The position numbers and the translations under genes are program-made. Positions 38,236 to 50,700 of a stretch of DNA of 64,000 nt are shown here, piece by piece. The stretch comes from Chrysoperla carnea (Eukaryota > Arthropoda > Insecta > Neuroptera > Chrysopidae), in contig NC_058339.1 in assembly GCF_905475395.1 (NCBI RefSeq), positions 56,429,172 to 56,493,171 on the forward strand. Reading direction: 5' to 3'. The notes below the pieces were generated by a model. That model worked only from the letters and a program-made list of their open reading frames with translations. It ran no database searches and was not told where the DNA came from. Every line of letters begins with the position of its first letter. The first letter of the stretch is position 1.

Positions 38236-38800
38236 ACTATAAATAGATCTAGTGCGTAAAACTTCGGCTTTAATTTTCTCTAAAATGAAAGATAGGGAAT
38301 TGAAAATTTACAGGTTGCTTAAACTAGCCTACTGGGAAACCTTCTCGAAAACCGAAAAAAAAATTAAAAAAAAAACGTTTCGAAAATTTTTGATATCATA
38401 GTTGTATTGGTTTTTGGTTTTTTGTATAATGCAAGCAGTGAAATTCAATACTTTCTATACAGGGTATCTCAACAATTAACTCAAACAATTTTTTGTTTTC
38501 ATTTTTTTTTTTGCTAAAATATATGGTGAAAATCTAGATAAAATATTGTCCGTTGATATGACCAAAAATCATTATGGCGAGCGTCATTGTTTCGTTCAAA
38601 AGTTTATTGATTTGATAAGAAAATCAGAAACGATGGAGGTGTTTTAGAAAGGCTGCATTGGCTTTTCCACTGAATTATATCAATTACCGTGAAAAATATG
38701 CCAGCCAGGTGAGATTTTTATAATCCTCCTTTCTAAAGCAAAGGAATTTTTTCCATGATTTAAAATTAATCAATCTCGACAAAAAATTTTATGTAGGTAT

Positions 38801-38836
38801 TTGCTTTTTGCTTTTTGCTTTTTGCTTTTTGCTTTT
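38801..38836 (+). repeat. Short tandem repeat, TTGCTTT x 5
   Basis: Five uninterrupted 7-nt units, TTGCTTT, in gene-free DNA. An ordinary microsatellite-like tract; it is not the insect telomere unit (TTAGG). Confidence 0.85.
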
Positions 38837-39427
38837 ATTATTTTGTTGTACATTCGTTGTTCTTCAGACCTCTTCTAAAATATTTTTCCAAGTTGATTAA
38901 TATCATTAGTTGAGGTGGCTAACCAGATGGAAACTAATCAATGGGGCCTCGTTATTAATTTTCTTAATGGTTGAATTAACTGTTAATTACTTAATTACTC
39001 ATTAGAAATAGCTATGTAATTAGCTTACGGATTGAAAGTTATTGTTTTCACACAGAAAATCGGAAAATTTGTATTGTTAATTAATTGATGTTTTTACACG
39101 GTAATAAATTTTTTGTCGATATGTAATAATATGATACTATGTAAGTATAGGCGTAAACGCAATACTGTACTAATGTAAGTGCCGCAAAGGTTTTTATACC
39201 ATACAGTATACCATACCAGCATGTAATAAACGCCATGCATTTCTTACCATGTAGATGTGTGCAAAGTGTGAGCTCTCGCTCAATTTTCGACTTCGAAAAA
39301 ATTGATGTAATCTATTTGAACTTTTAACTGACGTCTCATGAGGAATCGATTTTATTAGATTTCCAATCAAATTGGGGCATGGCATGATATTTTTAATACC
39401 AAAATTTTAAATTCTTTGATTGAATTT

Positions 39428-39772
39428 TTATACCATGTATATGAAATATACCAAGGTATACTAAGTTTAGTCCCAAGTTTGTAAAGCTTAAAAATATTGA
39501 TGCTATGAACAAAATTTTGGTATGTGCATAAAATCACCCAATTATTCCATTTTCCGGTTGTCTGAAATTTTTATAGCGTTCTGAGAACGTCTAAAGTGAG
39601 GTCGAGTTCGTAAATGAGCAACATGTCCATAGGACTCATCTTGTAAACTGTTAGAGATAGAACAAAAGTTTAAATGTAATTGTATAGTATGTATTATATG
39701 GGTATATCAGTTACATGTGTGTGACATGTAATGTGATAAAGTAATCAACACTGTCTATACATGGTATTCCAA
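39428..39772 (-). repeat. Dispersed repeat family A, copy 4, with both ends
   Basis: A reverse-orientation copy bounded by TATACCATGTATA on the left and TATACATGGTAT on the right, so both inverted ends are kept. It carries the TAGTCCCAAGTTTGTAAAG and GTTAGAGATAGAAC blocks and then a segment with ATATGGGTATATCAG and GTGTGACATG that recurs in copies 5 and 6. Internal deletions have shortened it to about 345 bp. Confidence 0.72.
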
Positions 39773-40260
39773 AAATTAACTTAGTCAATTGTTGGTTTTC
39801 ACTTGTTTACTCATATATTTACGGATTTATAAATCTAAAACACATAGTTTGGAATTTCCAGGTTAATTTTAGCAAATTTGGAAACTTATAGGTCTGGCAT
39901 CTAAAGGTCAATATATCAACGGCTGATTTGAATATTGAAATTACTTTTTCGAATATGATGGTAATAGATTTTATATTATTGAGAATATATTATATATTCA
40001 TATTATTAGGTATTAATTATTATTATTCTTTTTTACAAAAGAATATATTGATGAGCGATGACTGCTGTGAATAAAATAATACAATAAAATAAAAAATAAG
40101 TATATTTAAAAAAAATGAATTAATAAATATCTCAATAATAACCTTGTTTTGTTGGTTCATATCCGTCTTCTAGTACTATGATGATGTGCAATTGTTTTTT
40201 ACTTCCTTGTTTAAGCTACCTTACATTAACAAAAACAAAAATTATAGTAAAAATTTAAAA

Positions 40261-40606
40261 AAACCCCCGACATGAAATCAGTTCTGATGTGTTTGTGTTA
40301 GCGTAGCTCCTAAGCGAATGAACCGATTTTGACTTTTTTTCTGTTTGAAAGGTTATTTGATCGAGAGTGCTCTTAGCTGGTTACAAGAAAATCTACTCCA
40401 CCGATTGAAGCTCATTGCCTGTTTTCTAGTTGTTTCGTGTACGAAACATAGATAAGAACATTCTCGATCAAATTAGCATTAAAAAAAAATCAGAACCGGT
40501 TCATTCGTTTAGTAGTTACGATGCCACAGACAAACATACTGACACACACAAACATATATACAGACACGTTAAACTTATAACACCTTTCTTTTTAGCCGTG
40601 GGTTAA
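40261..40606 (+). repeat. Dispersed repeat family C, copy 3
   Basis: Starts AAACCCCCGACATG and ends near TTAGCCGTGGGTTAAAA. It contains ATCGAGAGTGCTCTTAGCTG, a second inverted version with AAGAACATTCTCGATCAAAT, and AACCGGTTCATTCGTTTAGT followed by CACAGACAAACATACTGACA. The inverted internal blocks suggest a foldback layout. Confidence 0.6.
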
Positions 40607-40878
40607 AAAAGTGTCATAACACAGAATACGACTTGCCAGCTTATAAAAAAAAACGAAGGAATTGGTTGGATTGTCTTTTCTTATGCTATAACTCAAAAAT
40701 CATTAGCAGTCGAATGTTAAAATTTTTGATTTAGGATTGTTTTCGTCTCTTCTCTGGTTATTCACCCGTCTCTTTGTACGTTATTTGGATTTTTTAAACG
40801 ATATTACAAATTTTCGATATCTTCCATAACTTAAAACTATTAGCCTTATTGAACGTTTGAACATTCTTCTTGTATTTC

Positions 40879-41217
40879 AGTTACCAAATATATATTTAGC
40901 TGTTTTATGTACTAAGGCATAAAGTACTATACCGGACAATGAACAAATAACGAATACGGGAAAATTTACTTTCCCGTACTATTATTTGTTTTATTGTCGG
41001 GAAACCATTTAAAATACCAGACAGGTTTTCTATCGTCAAAACACTACTTGAAAGTCACAATTTTTGTTATCAATTTCAGTAAAATAGCGTGTTTATTGTT
41101 GCGAGTTAAATTCGATAGCCGTCCGGGAATATGTTGCTTTTCCTGCTTAATACAAAAACTATTTTATGCAAAGTGCCTTATTAGGACATAAAGTAGAAAA
41201 TTATATATTTGGTAACT
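40879..41217. mobile_element. MITE with about 44-bp inverted ends
   Basis: The left end AGTTACCAAATATATATTTA with GCTGTTTTATGTACTAAGGC matches the reversed right end AGTTACCAAATATATAATTT with CTACTTTATGTCCTAATAAG. The element is 339 bp. It also has an inner hairpin, ACGGGAAAATTTACTTTCCCGT-like, at about 40956-40978. It carries no supported gene. One copy only is seen here. Confidence 0.7.
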
Positions 41218-42156
41218 AAGCAATAAAATATTGTTTATCTACGCCCGTGAAATAAGGACTACTTATCCCACTGATTTGGCGTGGGCTTAATAGTTTATTA
41301 CTGAAATGACGTTAAAAATTTTAGATTTGCAGATTTCAAAAGGTACAAATATTCATTTTCATTGTCCGTGAACATTTTGAATAGTTAATATATAAACGTA
41401 CAAGGAAGTGAAATCATGATTTGTGTCCACATCAGATGTTTTTTATAATATTAATTATTAAAAATTAATTATTACAAGCTTTCATTTTCATTTCAAACAT
41501 TTTAAAGTTACTTTATATTTTAATATTATTATTATTATTTTTATCTTTTAGTAAAATTCAATTTTTGCCTGTAATTTTAATAATATATTACCTAAATTAA
41601 TAATTAAAAAGTAAAATGTTAAAGGTTTGCATTATTTGTAATACCTACTTACGAGGTATTACAAAGTGATGTAATATCGAAAAGAAAGTAATTATTTAAA
41701 CTTAAAGGTTAATTTAAAATATTAATATCTTAATTTAATGTAGTTACCTAAATTTTATTTTCCCAGGAATTATAATTAACCGCAAAAACATATTTGAATA
41801 CCAACTCTTTTAAATATTTATTTGTATTGCTAAAATTTTTAACACGCGTAATTTTTTCAACAGATCTATACGTTTTAAAATAAGGTCCCATAATTCCAAA
41901 AATACAAAATTTTAGCAAAATCTGGTACTCTGTTTTATTAGTTTCTTTAAAAAAATATATTTCAAAATTTTAACTTTCTGGGTCATCTGGCACTCAAACG
42001 AGCCAACTATTAAAGCAATTTTAGCTAAATTGCTTGCACTATAAACGTAATTCATTATATAGACATTAAAGGACGTTCCCAGAAAATCACGTTTACTTAG
42101 GATCATTTTTAAATCGTGTATATAATATATGCCCAAAAAAGAAGATGACATTGTAT

Positions 42157-42400
42157 TTATTTTGAAAATTCTTCCAAATCAATTTCATCTCCTTGAAAGT
42201 AATCTCCTTCATTTATACCGACGGTTTTTCCAATCTTCGAAAGACTGGTTGTAGTCACTTTCCGGAATTGCCTTCAGTTCCGCCTTCGCTGCGGCTTGAA
42301 TTTCCTCTATCGTATCAAAACGGTGTCCCCGGAGCGGTCTTTTGAGCTTGCTGAACAGCCAGAATTCGCACGGCGCCAGATCAGGTGAATACGGTGGTTG
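42157..42400 (-). pseudogene. Decayed mariner transposase C-terminus
   Basis: Read on the minus strand, the sequence encodes PPYSPDLAPCEFWLFSKLKR, then a block with RGHRFDTIEEIQ and AIPESDYNQSFEDWKNRRYK. The frame then breaks at a stop, and the following frame reads GDYFQGDEIDLEEFSK to a stop at 42157. This order of motifs is the C-terminal end of mariner transposases. The residue expected to be the third catalytic Asp (PDLAPxD) is Glu here. The N-terminal two thirds, including the other catalytic residues and the helix-turn-helix region, are absent, and no terminal repeats were found beside it. It is a dead fragment. It is more GC-rich than its surroundings, which fits a later insertion. Confidence 0.85.
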
Positions 42401-43346
42401 CGGAACGATATGGGTTGAGTATAAGTATTTCTTATATTAGTGATTTTCTCAAAATCTTTAGGCATTAATATTTCAAAACTATGGTAGATATACAACGAAA
42501 ATTTTTACTCTTAATGTTTCGTCTAATTTTCCCAAGTTCTAACAGAGTCCACCCTCCAAATTTAAAACGTAGGTCTCAAATATTTGCATACATTTTTTTT
42601 TTTCGGAATCTTTTTGAGGCATTCTGCAGTGTAATGACTAATTTATAATTAAGCTGTAGGTATGCTGAAAAAGAGTTAAATACGTTTTAAATTCTAAAAT
42701 TAAATACGTACCTAATAATTATAAAAATTTGATTTGAAAATTATTTGCACCTTTTCGCATCTGAATAATGTCGTTTAGTTCGAAATCATTTATGTAAGTA
42801 CCTGTGCCCAAGATGTACCTGCCAATAATGTTTCCGCCCCTATTTCTAAGATGGTTCACGTTCTCACTAATCAGATCCACCAAAATTCTAAATAAATTTT
42901 TTTTGTTAGAATAAGTTTTGCTAAGCTTAAGATAGCCCACCGTAATTATGACAAAAAAAAACCATTGTATCAGACTGATTACCTAAGAGGCTCATTATTA
43001 TTGCATTTACTTTTTAACTCTTTTATTGCATTTATATCTACCTAAGTTCCTAAGAAGGCCCCGCATGATAGGTTTTTAAAAATGATTGTTCTTTTATAGA
43101 ATTTTCATTAAATCTGTCGATTTGAATATTTATTTTATTTAAAATTAATGAGGAATATTGGGATAAAGTGTGTTTGCATAAATTATTTCTAATTTTTTAT
43201 TTACTTAAGTATTGCAAAAAATGGGCATTATCAGATACAAGTACCTCGCTTACCCGCATCATTTTAGGACTGCTACTAACAATATTTACTATAAAAGTAA
43301 AAATATAGTAAACAAGTAAAAACAATCAATTAACTGAGTTAATTGT

Positions 43347-43843
43347 TGAAATACCATGTATAGCAGCGTTGATTACTCCATCACATTACAAATATACCAA
43401 TACATGTCACACATACATAACTGATAATCCCATATTAATACATTCTATAAAATTTGCATCTAATGTATGCCCTCGCGAGTAAACAGTGATGTTAATAAAA
43501 AATGTTTCAAACAAAAGTTGTTTATTTTTTGATAAGGAACATTTTTTACATTTAAACTTTTGTTCTATCTCTAACGGTTTAAAAGATGAGTCCTGCCCAA
43601 GACCCAATAGACCTACGTCTTGTCTTGAGTGCGCTGTAAAAATTTCAGCTTGATATATTTTTTCGTTTTTGAGTTATCGTGTTCACAGATGGACGGACAG
43701 ATGGACAATCGAAAATGGATTAATTAGATGATTCTATGAACACCTATATGAACATATTTTTCGTAGCATCAATATTTTTAAGCGTTACAAACTTGGGACT
43801 AAACTGAATATACTATGTATATTTCATATATCCATGGTATAAT
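43347..43843 (+). repeat. Dispersed repeat family A, copy 5, fullest
   Basis: The longest copy, about 497 bp, running from ATACCATGTATAGCAGCG to ATATATCCATGGTATA. The ends form inverted repeats of about 12 bp. It has every block seen in the other copies: CATGTCACAC, GAGTAAACAGTGATG, TTTTGTTCTATCTCTA, GCGCTGTAAAAATTTCA, GAGTTATCGTGTTCACAG and GCGTTACAAACTTGGGAC. No reading frame of note lies within it, which suggests a non-autonomous terminal-inverted-repeat element. Confidence 0.75.
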
Positions 43844-44529
43844 AAAGCCTACATTAAAAATTTTTAGTATTAATTGGGAATAATTAAAACTAAAATTCAA
43901 AGTATTTTATCTGGATAACGACTTCTAGATTTTTCTCATTCAATTCTTGAATAAACACTGAGCGATGAGTATTCATAGTTGAAATGAGCTTGCTTAATAT
44001 AGTTGAAATAGCGTGAAACAAAGCAATTTTATAGGTTGAATATACGAATTTTGTTAAAAAAAAATTATAAAAATAATTTACGATTAATTTCAATTGAAAT
44101 AATGGTTCACAATAATAAACACATATGATTTATATGGCCATTGAATTGTGTGTTAATTAATCTTATCTTGTTAGAAAAATTGATCCAATGAAAATGAATC
44201 ATTTTGTTAATTAGTCTAAATACAATATTTTTGTTTATATAAATTATTAAGTACATATATAAATAATTCTGATATATTGTGATTTATTTTTATTTTACAA
44301 TATATATACATTATTATAAATAAATAATAAAATTATATAAAACTTCAAACATAATTTTTTTTTATTCATAGCTTTAAAGTGGAATGTCAAGGTATTAATT
44401 AATAAATTTTTATTCATATTTTTAATTTAGCTAAATGGATAATAGCATGTAAAATAAATATTTATTTATAATTAATTGTTTACACTTAATTTGAGAATAA
44501 TATTTGATGAATCAGTTTTCTTTATAGAG

Positions 44530-44977
44530 ATACTAGAGTGATATACACCCGCTTCGCTGGGTTTAAAAGTAAAGATTGCTCTCGCTTATCCCCTTTCTAT
44601 AAAACACGAAATAATGGTAAGGATTATTTTACACAGGTAAAATATATGTATGGTTTTCTATTTTTTTAAATGTATAATAGTCGTAATTATTCATTGAGTA
44701 TATCAGAAAAGATGGCCGTGAAATATTTTATATTATACTGACTATTTTTACAAATATCTGCAATTTATAGTAATGTCAAATGACTACTTTTACAGAAATC
44801 TGTAATTTATGGTCAAATTAAATTATTTTTTTAATTAATATATCTTTATAAATTAAATATCATGTGTTATTCTGAAGTATGAGCTATATTGCTAAAAACC
44901 ATTCGCTAGTTTTAGCGTGAAAGCGTAACAAACAAACAAACATGCTTTTTACTTTCTCATTTATAATATATAGAGAT
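44530..44977 (+). repeat. Dispersed repeat family D, copy 2
   Basis: Same orientation and block order as the copy near 2.4 kb: CACCCGCTTCGCTGGGTTT, AAAAGTAAAGA, TATCAGAAAAGATGGCCG, CATGTGTTATTCTGAAGTAT, then GTAACAAACAAACAAACATG and a TTTATAATATATAGAGATA end. The match spans nearly the whole element with many small differences, so both copies are old. Confidence 0.65.
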
Positions 44978-47629
44978 AAGTATTTTTCCCTGCTACTTTT
45001 GGGCTCCTTGAGCCGCTCCTTTCACTCAAATGAGCTGAAATTAGGTATGTAGGTTTTTTTTAATAGGCAGGTTGATGTTATTAAAGGTGGATTTAATTTA
45101 GAAATTTTGGGTTTTTAAGGATTTGTGTGCCAGTACTTACAGCCCATTCAAATTGAAGTGAAGGTTTGAAAATCGGTATGTAGGCTGAGATAATGTAAAA
45201 GGTGTGTCTCTGTTTGTGTACCTAATACATTTAAGAGCAGCGTAATTAATTTATCCAATAGCTGCTAATAACGATAAAATTAATTAAAAAATTTAAATAC
45301 TTCTGTCATTCTTTTAGAGCAAATTAAATTATGAAAGCTAATCATATCCTTAACTTATAGAAATCGATTTATTGACGTCGACAAAAATAATTTTAATCTA
45401 TTAATTAAATAATATATATAAAATATATAAAATAATATATAAAAAGAAAAAAAAAAAAATTTATAAATTTTTTTTAAACCTGAAAAATTACCCCAAGCTA
45501 GTAAGTTATTCATTAGAAACCATTAATTTTTTATTATTTTCGGAAAATTATTGTACATTTCAAAATGAATTTTCCATGGGTTGTCTTCTTGTTGGATAGT
45601 TCATTGTGCAATGAATCAAAATTTTCTTTCGGATACCGAATGGTTTTCTTCATTCTATAATGTACACTTCGATTTACTTCTTATTTTACTTCTTTTTCCT
45701 ATCTTATTTTACAAAATTTTTATTATTTATTAAAATATTAAAATCTTAAGTGTGTTTATTTTTATCCATTTTAAATTTTATATGTAATAAATTGTGAGTT
45801 TTAGAGTAGCTAATCTTTTTCTAACAACATTTTATTATTCTGAAAAAAAAGATAGAATTTTACGTAAAAGGTTTGAGGGGGTGATCGGGAAATCTTATGT
45901 AATCTTATTTGAGGTATGGGTTTAAAAATCTCAAAAATCATTCTCACGTAATTAATGAATGGCCCTAGATTATTCTAGATACGGTCCATATCAGGAGCTT
46001 TAAACTTTAAACAAAATAAAAGTAATTACTTTATCAAATCTGTTTTGTTTTTGTCTAAATGTCTAAAGCCATTGTATTATTCTACTAACTGTACGCAGTT
46101 AGTAAGTTTCTGGGTTATTGGCCGTCTAAGTACAATCTTGAATGTTCGCCACTCATAATTATTCATAATTTTGTTAAAAAGAAAGGTCACTTGACATTTG
46201 TAAATATCGGTTCAACTAAAGGTACCCAAGACAATAAAGTGCGCGAAGATAAAACATTTATGGTCGTATATCAGACATCAGTACTTGAAAAGTAATAATC
46301 AGTACTTGAGTGTTACCTATTTTTTGAAGTTAATGTAGAGAAAGGTATATATAATGATCCTCCTAAGAAAAAATTTAATTTTATAGCCAAACTATTCGAG
46401 ATATGTATAACGTCGAAATATTTTTGGTTTTTCTATTCAAGTGTTGCAAACTTTTAGAGCTATTAAATATTTCTCCAAAAGGATCTTGTTACTGATCTTG
46501 TAAGAATGGATAAAAGGATCCCATTGAATTTTTTACTAAACAGTTTCACGTAAAATATTAATTATTCGTTTAGTTTATTTTTATATGAGGGATCATTTTA
46601 CCTATTATAATTTTACATACAAAATAGGTATCATTTTAACGTATATAAACTTGATCATTTTACCCATAACGACATATTTGAATATCGTCATAAAAAATGA
46701 CCTCAAAATTTCTTATACGCCTATCAAAATGTGTTATAATATTATTAAAAGTCAACAGAAGCCAAGAGTAAAACAACCAGCCGGCAAAAGCTAACAAAAA
46801 AAAAAGAAATTTTACGTTGAAATTTGTCTTACCATAGATCATAAATATTAAAATTAATATTTTTGCAACGAAAAACAAAATAGCTTACCTACACATCGCC
46901 ATTAGTCTTTTTTGAACTATTTATTTGATCACGTGGAATATATACCTACATATTCCACGGATATATTACCTTATACTTATGATACCCTACACGTTTTTAT
47001 TTTTTTCGCTGATTATTTCAGATTCTCAATTATTTTGAGTTACTGAATAAGCCTCTTTCATGCGCTGTCTTAGGCTGACCGCCTACGAAATTGTTGATGC
47101 ATTACTAATTGAGCCAATAGGCTTGGTTTGCTCAATCAAATAGGGAACCAAATTTTTATACCTTTGTTAAGCCTGTATTTCGCATTATTCACGAAACGAG
47201 AAAAGCCATCAAAGATTTTTTATCTCATTTCTAAAAACTTGTTCAACGTAATAACTTTCATCAGAATCAAATATGACGACACTATAAATGTTCTATTTTC
47301 TGTAAGGTATTCTTAATACTTATATACATTTTTTGTACCAAAAACCGCGAACATAGACGTTTAGTTTGGTGTTTAATGGTCCCAGTAAGCTCCCAGTGTG
47401 GAAATGTAAAACATCAAAGCTGTGGAATATATCTCCCTTAAGAGCGCGTTATTAATCTAATATTATCGAAGTAATACGGTTCTGTTTTTTTAAATAATAC
47501 CTACCATTGTTGATACAAAAAAAAATTAATTATATTCATTATAGAACTTATTCGTTGGTTGATAAAGAACAGCATCTTCATTGCATAATGGTACACTGAA
47601 GAATCATGACATAAAAGTGTATAATAATC

Positions 47630-47635
47630 TCAGTC
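47630..47635 (+). promoter_or_regulatory. Possible initiator element of the fibrinogen-related gene
   Basis: TCAGTC matches the arthropod initiator consensus TCAKTY and lies 80 nt before the start codon. An ATAAAAG sequence lies about 20 nt upstream, somewhat close for a TATA box. No downstream promoter element stands out. In such AT-rich DNA this match could be chance. Confidence 0.25.
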
Positions 47636-47714
47636 TTTGTTTTGAATAAGTATAGTGGTTTATTGTTGTTAATTTATTATTATAAGAAGAACGTGAAAAA
47701 TTAAGTGCGCAACC

Positions 47715-50700
47715 ATGAATGACTTACCTAAATTTTGTTTATTGCTCGCGGTAATATTTTTTACAACAAAAATTTATGCTGAGGTAAAAAAAAATATTAA
47801 AAATTATTTTTATACAATAATTAACTAGTTATTAGTTGAAAAATTATTCATCATAATTTAATTAAATCTTTTCAATTGTTTAATATCACGTGTATTTTAA
47901 CAATAAAAAAAAAGTATATTAATTTATATATTGAAAAAATCGAAAAATTCGATAAAATGAATATTAATAATATAAGTACTACCGGCAAAATTAAGTTTGA
48001 ACTTAATTTCAAGGGCAAAATACACCTTTAGAAATAATTTATTGAATATTATGATTACAAAAAATTGAATCTTGTTTTTGTTGACGAATAGAAATTAGAA
48101 ATATTTATATTATTAAAATCTTTCCACTGATAATATATGTATATTATTATATTTCTGTATCAATTTTGATGACTTCAAACTGCAAACTTGTTAGTTGACT
48201 TTTGAAAAAGTTTTTTAAATTTTTACGTCATTTTCAATGAAATAGTTTGTAATTTAGTTAAGCAAAAAATATTTAATTTCATTACTATGTAAATTATTTA
48301 AGTATAAAATGTTTTCATTGGTTTAAATTTTTGATTCAAGATTTTGACTCTAATTTTAGTAAGAGTACCTATTTAAAAAAAAAAAAACAACTTAATTTTT
48401 AAACTATAAATTAATAAGTGTCACCATGTTTTATCATTAAATTAGTTACCAAAAAAGTTTAATATTGGCGTCACAACTATGACTAAAAATGAAATTTTTG
48501 AAGTCAGGGGACATAAAACTTAAAAGTCAGTTAAAAAGTTGCCGTTGATACCATATTTAGAGAAGAATATATTTCTTTTTTTATCGGATTCTGAAACAAG
48601 AACTTGTTTGAAATTTTTTCAAATTTTGCCTTCAATCACAAAAATTTTTGTCTTTTATTTAATAAGCTCAGTACCTACATGAAATAATATTGACCCAAAA
48701 GATAAAAAATTGAGTTAGTTTGCGTGGTTGGATGCATAGTTTCTGAGATATCGTCTAAAATACCATACGAAGAGTTATTGCTTGGATCGATTTCAGACAA
48801 TTTCTAGCTATGGTCCAAAATTCAAGTCTCTAGCTCATCGAGAAGTTAGTTTAAAATCAATTAAAAAATGCCACTTGGAATACAAATGCGAGTTAATAAA
48901 AATACATGTACATGTTGGTAAAATAAGATAATTTATAATAAACTACTATAACTGTACGGATTTCAAAAAAATCAATCAGAGAACAGATGTTACATTAAAC
49001 TGGAAAATCGTAAATCGCCAGGGATTTTGTAGGTAAATCCTCGTGAATACCCTACAAAGCGATTTATTCGATTGCTACACAACTGTCATTTTTTCGCATC
49101 TTATTTTAAACTTCACAATACAGGAAAACTATATAGAATGACTTCGAAAATCCAAACCCAAATTTTCTAAGTTCATGGATGTGTGGAACGTGAACAGAAC
49201 ATTTCTTTCTTGCGCGAAAGCGTCAAAATGTGCTTAAAATTTATAAAATTTGGAACTTTTCACCTAACATTAATAAAATTTTATTATCAACAAAAATCTA
49301 ATAAACTTTTTATTTACAAAATTAAGGATATTTCCATTATTGATACCTTATATTTCAGGATATCAATACCGAAGAAACTGTTGATGATTCGCTTCCTGGA
49401 CAAGGAATACCCATTGCATTGGCGAATTTATTTCCCAGTATTGAAGTAAGTTATAATAGCATATATGATTTTAGATTTGATGATTATAATTTTTTAAATT
49501 TATAAAATAAAAATGCTCATGAAACTTCAACAAAACTTTATAGGAACCTACAACTAAAAGTCCTTTCCGAAGAAGGTACTTTTCAAATGATGTACGCATT
49601 CCACCCGCATATCGACATCTTTATCCAGACGTATGTTTTTACTCCAGATGATATGATTATTTAGCTTTGATATGGTCATTTTTATTAATTGCTTAATTAT
49701 CATTTATATATTAGCAAAAAGTGACATAGCTAATATTTCAAACATATCATACATTTTAAAATTTAAATCCATTTGGTTCAGGTTATTGGAACTTTCATTT
49801 AATTCAAATTCACTATCATAATACAAACTTTTAATTTCCATTTAAAATAGTTTAGATTTCCTTCGGTACGGTATGCTGTAAAAATTTTGTGTGATTAATA
49901 TGATATGCATAGTAAAAGCACAAAAAAAGACTGTTTTTGACCAAAACAAATGAAATATGAAAAATGACTTTTGTGATCTGATTCTATCATGATTTCGAAA
50001 ATTTTTTTAAATAAAAATTGCTTTTTTATCAATATATATACTTGGTTTGGCTTTAAAAGACTTTGAAAGTAAGGTCAAATTTATAATTATCCCAATTTGA
50101 AACCAAAAATATTGATTTGCCTACTATAGGACAAGTCTTCTAAGGACTTATGCAATTAAAATGTTTAAAATTTTGATTTTTTTTAAATTTGAATTTTAAC
50201 TGAAAATGATTTGCAACAAAATATTATTTATCATCTACTCACAATATCATCGCAATAAATGGTTTGGGGGCTAAATATGAATTTATATTTGTAGCATTAA
50301 TATTAATGCATGCCTTTTATAAAATAATATTGATAATTAAATGATCATCTAGAAGCGATTAATTTATGTTTCAGCATGAATTAATTAAAATTAATTGTAA
50401 AATAAAATTTTCGAGTACCTATAAGGGTTAATATAAATCAATCGCTATATTAGATGCTAGCTGTGAACTACCCGCTTCGATGGGCAACTTCAATTTAAAA
50501 TATAAGGATTATTTTGTTATAACTTCCACTTCATATGCCGTCACTTATCCTACTTTTGCTCACAATTTCGTCGATTTTATTATTTTGGTGCGGAATATTA
50601 ATTTTTTTGAAAGCAGCCCTTGTTACTCGTTGATAATGAAGCTTTCTATACGTTGAAATAATTTTTCAAATCGATTAAGTATGTACCTAGTGCCTACACG

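Larger units (their letters stand above)
33110..47714. other. 14.6-kb gene-free region rich in transposon relics
   Basis: No exon with a recognisable domain was found between MCMDC2 and the fibrinogen-related gene. It contains family A copies 3-5, family C copy 3, family D copy 2, an AAAAACCCGACTG MITE, a hAT-like MITE, the 339-bp MITE and the mariner fragment. A small perfect hairpin, CGTGGAATAT with an 8-nt loop, lies at 46932-46959. The rest is AT-rich and without visible structure. Confidence 0.55.

Noticed and set aside
38801-38836. Telomere-like repeat
   Set aside because: The unit TTGCTTT is not the insect TTAGG repeat and the tract is only 36 bp.
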